Source: Allobutyricicoccus pentlandensis
Lineage (GTDB): Bacteria; Bacillota; Clostridia; Oscillospirales; QAMX01
Length of the DNA: 16,347 bases
Direction of reading: 5' to 3'
NCBI GenBank assembly: GCA_904398645.1
Contig: CAJFPH010000032.1
Location: 1-16,347 of the forward strand
The translations under genes were made by a program, and so were the position numbers. This document shows positions 12,862 to 16,347 of this stretch, piece by piece. The stretch's first letter is position 1, and every line of letters starts with the position of its first letter. Below the pieces are notes generated by a model. It saw only the letters and a program-made list of their open reading frames with translations. It did not search any database and was not told the origin of the DNA.

Positions 12862-14154
12862 ATGAGGTTTGCCTTTTATACACTTGGTTGCAAAGCCAAT
12901 CAGTTTGATACCCAGGCTTTGGAACAGCTCGTCTGTGAACGTGGACATACGATTGTCCCGTTTTCAGATAAGGCGGATATCTACGTCATTAACACCTGCA
13001 CCGTGACGGCGGAGAGCGACAGAAAGTCCAGGCAAATGGTACGCAGCGCCCGCCGGCGTGTACCAGAAGCGGTAATTGGTATTTGTGGTTGTTTTTCGCA
13101 GGTGTCGCCGGAGGCTGCTTCGTCGCTTGGGGCAGACATTGTTTTCGGCACTTGCGATCGGCTGCAGTTTCTTGCTCGCTTGGAGGAAGCCGCGGCTGCC
13201 CGCAGCACAGCCGTTCACGTCACGCCGTACAAACGCGGCGCGGCATTTGAAGTTCTGCCAGCCGGTGGGTTTGAAGGACGTACCCGCGCATTGCTAAAAG
13301 TACAGGACGGCTGCGATAATTATTGCACCTACTGTATCATTCCCTATTCGAGAGGTCATGTGCGCTCTCTTCCGCTTTCCTCCGCCATACAAGAAGTACG
13401 CCGTCTATGGGATCAGGGATACCTGGAAACCGTGCTGACCGGAATTGAGATATCCTCCTATGGATTAGATTTTCAAAATGGGACCAGCCTTATCCATCTG
13501 TTGGATGCTGTTTGCCGTTCCGTGCCGGACATGCGTATCCATATGGGGTCGCTCGAACCGCGCACCATTACGCGGCAGTTCTGTGAGCGGATAGCGGCGC
13601 TGCCAAATCTTTTACCGCATTTCCATCTTTCTCTGCAGTCCGGCTGTGACGCAACGCTCTTTCGCATGCACCGCCGTTATGATACTGCGCGATTTTATGA
13701 ATCGGTAAAGTTGCTGCGCGAATATGTTCCAAACGCCGGCATAACCGCCGACCTCATTACAGGCTTTCCTGGTGAGACAGAGAATGAGTTTGCAGAAACC
13801 CTGTCTTTTCTGCGCAAGTGTCGTTTTTCTGCCATGCATATATTTCCTTACTCCGAACGTCCTGGCACACCGGCTGCGTCCATGGTACAGCTGCCGCGCG
13901 AGGTACGAAACGCGCGTGCACACGAGGCCGCCGCTGTTGCCGCCGAATCTCGGGCCGCTTTTCTTCGTTCACAAATCGGGCGGACGGACAATGTATTGTT
14001 TGAAGCCGGAGAACCCGGCGTACAGCAGGGACATACGACAAATTATCTTCCCATTCGTATTCCGTGCACGCAGGAATTGCAGGGGCATGTCTGCTGTGTA
14101 CGCATTACCGATGTGCAAGACGCACAGCTGGTGGGCGAATTACTCTGTATGTAA
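12862..14154 (+). CDS. mtaB: tRNA t6A37 methylthiotransferase MtaB
   Basis: A radical SAM enzyme that adds a methylthio group to t6A at position 37 of ANN-decoding tRNAs, giving ms2t6A. The 430-residue protein has the N-terminal methylthiotransferase domain with three cluster cysteines (Cys10 in TLGCKANQFD, Cys46 in NTCTVT, Cys77 in CGCFSQ), the radical SAM CxxxCxxC motif in GCDNYCTYCIIP (Cys151, 155, 158), and a C-terminal TRAM-like domain (about 367-430). The LGCKANQ-type opening distinguishes MtaB from MiaB and RimO. The ATG at 12862 has TTTGGAG upstream; the frame extends only four codons further. It is monocistronic, ending at a hairpin. Confidence 0.97.
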   Translation: MRFAFYTLGCKANQFDTQALEQLVCERGHTIVPFSDKADIYVINTCTVTAESDRKSRQMVRSARRRVPEAVIGICGCFSQVSPEAASSLGADIVFGTCDRLQFLARLEEAAAARSTAVHVTPYKRGAAFEVLPAGGFEGRTRALLKVQDGCDNYCTYCIIPYSRGHVRSLPLSSAIQEVRRLWDQGYLETVLTGIEISSYGLDFQNGTSLIHLLDAVCRSVPDMRIHMGSLEPRTITRQFCERIAALPNLLPHFHLSLQSGCDATLFRMHRRYDTARFYESVKLLREYVPNAGITADLITGFPGETENEFAETLSFLRKCRFSAMHIFPYSERPGTPAASMVQLPREVRNARAHEAAAVAAESRAAFLRSQIGRTDNVLFEAGEPGVQQGHTTNYLPIRIPCTQELQGHVCCVRITDVQDAQLVGELLCM

Positions 14155-14155
14155 A

Positions 14156-14173
14156 GGCAGGGAATTCCCTGCC
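14156..14173. terminator. Bidirectional terminator between mtaB and the YtxH-like gene
   Basis: GGCAGGG-AATT-CCCTGCC is a perfect 18-bp palindrome wedged between two convergent genes: it begins one base after the mtaB stop and ends one base before the stop of the minus-strand gene. T-rich bases follow in both directions (TTATCCTTT plus, TTTAC minus). Confidence 0.8.
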
Positions 14174-14341
14174 TTATCCTTTAAACACACATCCGATATC
14201 TTCAACAAGATCGCCCATTGATTTCAGCGCACGGCTGACGCGTTTTCTGTGGCTTTGTTTGCGTGTCATCGGTATTGTCATCAGTGCAACCGCGGAACCA
14301 ACCAAGAGCCCGGCTGCGGCGCCCTTTACAAAATTATTCAT
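14174..14341 (-). CDS. Small single-helix membrane protein, YtxH-like
   Basis: A 55-residue protein: MNNFVKG, then one glycine/alanine-rich membrane helix (about 7-27, GAAAGLLVGSAVALMTIP) and a basic, amphipathic tail. This is the layout of YtxH-domain proteins, which are small, poorly understood envelope proteins. The ATG at 14341 has GGAGGTG at good spacing; a start at 14356 in frame would use up that ribosome binding site. It is a single gene convergent with mtaB. Confidence 0.75.
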   Translation of the reverse strand: MNNFVKGAAAGLLVGSAVALMTIPMTRKQSHRKRVSRALKSMGDLVEDIGCVFKG

Positions 14342-14462
14342 ATTACACCTCCGCATGATTTGACGCTCTTAGTATTTCCCCGATAAAGAAAGTTATCACG
14401 GCATATTTTGTATTTTCGGGGAGTTTTTGAATAGAAGATTTTTATTTTTTTGAGGTGAACCT

Positions 14463-15731
14463 ATGGCCGAAGTTAAACCATTTCGAGCAATGATGTATTG
14501 CAACGATCTAGCAGGCGAATTTTCAGAGCTCTGCTGCCCGCCATATGACATTATCCCGCCTGCGGAACAGGCGCGTCTTTATCGTGAGGCGCCGTATAAC
14601 GCCATCCGTTTGGAACTTGCGCCCGGTGAAGGCGCGCAGCGCTATGCGAATGCCGCCGCCACACTAAAAAAATGGCTGGATGATGGGATCTTGACGATTC
14701 ATGACCGCGACGCTTTTTATATTTACGAAGAAGAGTTCACCGTAGGCGGAAAAGTGCTTTCTCTGCGCGGCCTAATCGCACGTGTCGTGCTGGAAGAGTT
14801 TTCAAAGGGTATCGTCCTGCCGCATGAGGAGACTCTATCCAAAGCGAAACAGGACCGCTTTGATTTAATGGTCGCTACCGGCTGTAATTTCAGTCAGGTA
14901 TATTCCATGTATATTGACGATGAGCATACAATTACACCGAAGATTGACGCCATCGCTTCCCGCCGTCCCGATATCGAATTCACGTATTCCGACGGGGTCA
15001 CGCATCGCCTCTGGATCGAGGGCGACAAGGCAACATGTGCGGCATTGTCCGAGGCTTTTGCAGATCATCAACTCTTTATCGCAGACGGACACCACCGCTA
15101 TGAAACAGCTCTCAATTACCGTAATTATCTGCGCGAGACGAAGGGTGATGCGGGAAATGCCGACTGCGTCATGATGATGCTGGTCGATATCGATCATCCT
15201 GGGTTAGTCGTCTTACCAACGCACCGCGTAATATTTGGTCTTGACGATTTTCATGCGGAAGATGTACTTTCCTCGCTTGCCGGTACTTTTACTTCTAAAA
15301 AAATCAATAAGAGCGAGGTGGAGCCGGCACTTGCAGATGCAGACGCACCGTCTTTTGTCTTTTACGCGGAGGGGACGGCGCATCTGCTGACTTTGGCCGA
15401 TCCTGCAGCCATGGCCGCAGCTGTTCCGGATCGTTCTGACGCATACCGTACGTTGGACGTTGCCATTTTGCACAGTTTGATCCTTGAACCGTGTTTTGGA
15501 ATTGACCGGGAAAACATGGCGCGCGGAGAAAATCTCCGATATACGCGCGACGCAGCGGAGGCCTTTTCCGACGTAGATTCCGGAGCGGCGCAGGCGGCTT
15601 TTATTCTTAATCCAACCCGTGTGCGTCAGATCAAGGACGTCGCGCTGGCAGGCGACAAGATGCCGCAGAAATCTACCTACTTTTATCCAAAAATCATCAC
15701 AGGGCTACTTTTTAACAATTTCCAGTATTAA
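14463..15731 (+). CDS. DUF1015 family protein
   Basis: A 422-residue soluble protein of the widespread DUF1015 family, whose biochemical function is not established. Family hallmarks are the opening AEVKPFRAMMY, CCPPYDIIPP (24-33), LPHEET (119-124), KAKQDRFDLM (127-136) and the strongly conserved FIADGHHRYETAL (205-217), whose His and Asp residues look like a metal or catalytic site. No signal peptide or membrane helix is present. The start has GAGGTG 5 nt upstream. No good promoter hexamer pair was found in the 106-bp gap before it; TCCCCGA (near 14377) and TCGGGGA (near 14417) form an inverted repeat there. No clear terminator follows the stop. Confidence 0.93.
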   Translation: MAEVKPFRAMMYCNDLAGEFSELCCPPYDIIPPAEQARLYREAPYNAIRLELAPGEGAQRYANAAATLKKWLDDGILTIHDRDAFYIYEEEFTVGGKVLSLRGLIARVVLEEFSKGIVLPHEETLSKAKQDRFDLMVATGCNFSQVYSMYIDDEHTITPKIDAIASRRPDIEFTYSDGVTHRLWIEGDKATCAALSEAFADHQLFIADGHHRYETALNYRNYLRETKGDAGNADCVMMMLVDIDHPGLVVLPTHRVIFGLDDFHAEDVLSSLAGTFTSKKINKSEVEPALADADAPSFVFYAEGTAHLLTLADPAAMAAAVPDRSDAYRTLDVAILHSLILEPCFGIDRENMARGENLRYTRDAAEAFSDVDSGAAQAAFILNPTRVRQIKDVALAGDKMPQKSTYFYPKIITGLLFNNFQY

Positions 15732-15774
15732 TTGCGTAACACTGTTTTATGTATGGGAAAAATTTGATTGGTGA

Positions 15775-15913
15775 TGGTATAATTCCCCTGCTCGAACGTC
15801 TGCTGGTGGCCTAACAGAGTGAATAGGGAAATTACTTTCCTTTTCACACGCCGATAAAGGGACAGTTCAGTGACTGGCTTATTAGCTCACATGTACATTT
15901 CAAGGAGCTTTGT
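15775..15913 (+). promoter_or_regulatory. Extended -10 promoter and long leader of the DUF2441 gene
   Basis: TG-G-TATAAT at 15775-15783 is an extended -10 without a clear -35. Transcription from near 15790 would give a leader of about 125 nt. It could form an imperfect hairpin at about 15799-15818 (TCTGCTGG/CTAACAGA) and a short one at 15825-15842 (AGGGAAA/TTTCCTT). I do not recognise a known riboswitch. AAGGAG before the ATG at 15914 is the ribosome binding site. Confidence 0.45.
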
Positions 15914-16347
15914 ATGGAAAACATTCATTCCCAACCAGAATTTACAGCCTGTCACGTTGTGACTGGCCGTCCGATGTATATTGGCCAACATATTCTCTTT
16001 GACGAGTCGCATCACAACGGTATCTATCACCGTGTTATGGAAAAAGTACCCATTGCAATGCAGATTTACGCACACCCTGAACGGTATGACGCCGCCGCGC
16101 TCGAGTATCACACCAGTGTTGCCCTGCGGGAACTTGCGTTAGGTGAAGGTTCGTGGAAATCGTTTCATCGGCAACGCTAACAATTGTTTTGATGCAGTCT
16201 TGAATAAAGAGGAAAATCTGATCATGGCGAAATGCTATTGGAATAACGGCCCGAGTCCAAATGGAGATACGCCGATTTGGGAAACTCTAGTAGACGGAGA
16301 TATTGAGATCGTGGAGATCGTTGAAGAAGTCAATCAAAACATTTACC
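15914..16347 (+). pseudogene. DUF2441 family gene disrupted by internal deletion and frameshift (right end cut)
   Basis: The N-terminal frame (15914-16180, 88 codons) reads ACHVVTGRPMYIGQHILFDE, SHHNGIYHRVME and LEYHTSVALRELALG, as in DUF2441 proteins, then goes out of register and stops at 16178. From 16143 a different frame reads VKVRGNRFIGNANNCFDAV, NKEENLIMAKCYW and PIWETLVDGDIEIVEIV to the window edge, which is the C-terminal part of the same family. DUF2441 proteins, as I recall them, have about 45-55 residues between these blocks (a PSR..CLYV segment) that are missing here. So a short deletion, not a multiple of three, near 16130-16143 removed the middle. No slippery sequence is evident. 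Function of the family is unknown, and an assembly error is possible. Confidence 0.78.

Noticed and set aside
13772..14221. 149-codon plus-strand open frame inside mtaB
   Set aside because: Different frame of mtaB; crosses the mtaB stop and the terminator.
14377..14423. TCCCCGA/TCGGGGA inverted repeat before the DUF1015 gene as a terminator
   Set aside because: The loop is over 30 nt and no plus-strand gene upstream needs it after the hairpin at 14156; recorded only in the DUF1015 entry.
15790..15913. Riboswitch, SRP RNA or 6S RNA in the DUF2441 leader
   Set aside because: None of the conserved core motifs of these RNAs that I know is present.
16130..16150. Programmed frameshift in the DUF2441 gene
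   Set aside because: No slippery heptamer, and a whole conserved block is missing, which a frameshift would not explain.

Overview
The window is about 16 kb of chromosomal DNA from a low-to-mid GC Firmicute, most likely class Clostridia and possibly an Oscillospirales-type gut anaerobe. The evidence is the rplU-prp-rpmA-obg block with the Firmicute-specific cleavable N-terminal tail on bL27, an EF-P gene followed by a CD1247-type zinc-ribbon protein, an MtaB-type tRNA methylthiotransferase, strong GGAGG ribosome binding sites, several TTG starts and sigma-A-like promoters. The taxonomic placement is inference; there is no rRNA gene in the window.

Layout. (1) 1-3194, minus strand: a two-component system (OmpR-type regulator, then a histidine kinase cut by the left edge) and, upstream of it, an alanine/glycine:sodium symporter. 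(2) 3322-4785, plus: a near-consensus promoter, efp, a CD1247-type protein with a Cys-rich tail, an overlapping cupin gene and a strong terminator. (3) 4795-5556, plus: a self-contained XRE regulator plus four-helix membrane protein pair with a duplicated 19-bp operator. (4) 5557-5929: about 340 bp with no supportable gene, ended by a hairpin. (5) 5992-7291, minus: a YwnA/YwnB-like pair (Rrf2 regulator and NAD(P)H-binding protein) with three copies of a TTGTAA-N9-TTACAA-type operator. (6) 7332-10098, minus: consensus promoter, structured leader, rplU, prp, rpmA, internal terminator, a DUF2087 gene and obg. (7) 10142-12693, minus: a membrane-anchored protein of unknown function, a small P-loop protein and a D-Ala-D-Ala carboxypeptidase. 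(8) 12788-14173, plus: mtaB. (9) A small YtxH-like protein (minus), a DUF1015 gene (plus) and a DUF2441 gene (plus) that appears broken by an internal deletion and runs off the right edge.

Most genes are housekeeping: translation (EF-P, bL21, bL27, Obg, MtaB), cell wall (carboxypeptidase) and transport. I see no mobile element, CRISPR array, tRNA or rRNA. The parts most worth a second look are regulatory: the Rrf2 operator set, the XRE direct-repeat operator, a possible pseudoknot in the rplU leader, the DUF2087 gene in the slot that spo0B occupies in Bacillus, and the DUF2441 lesion. I did not find a convincing wholly new multi-gene system.
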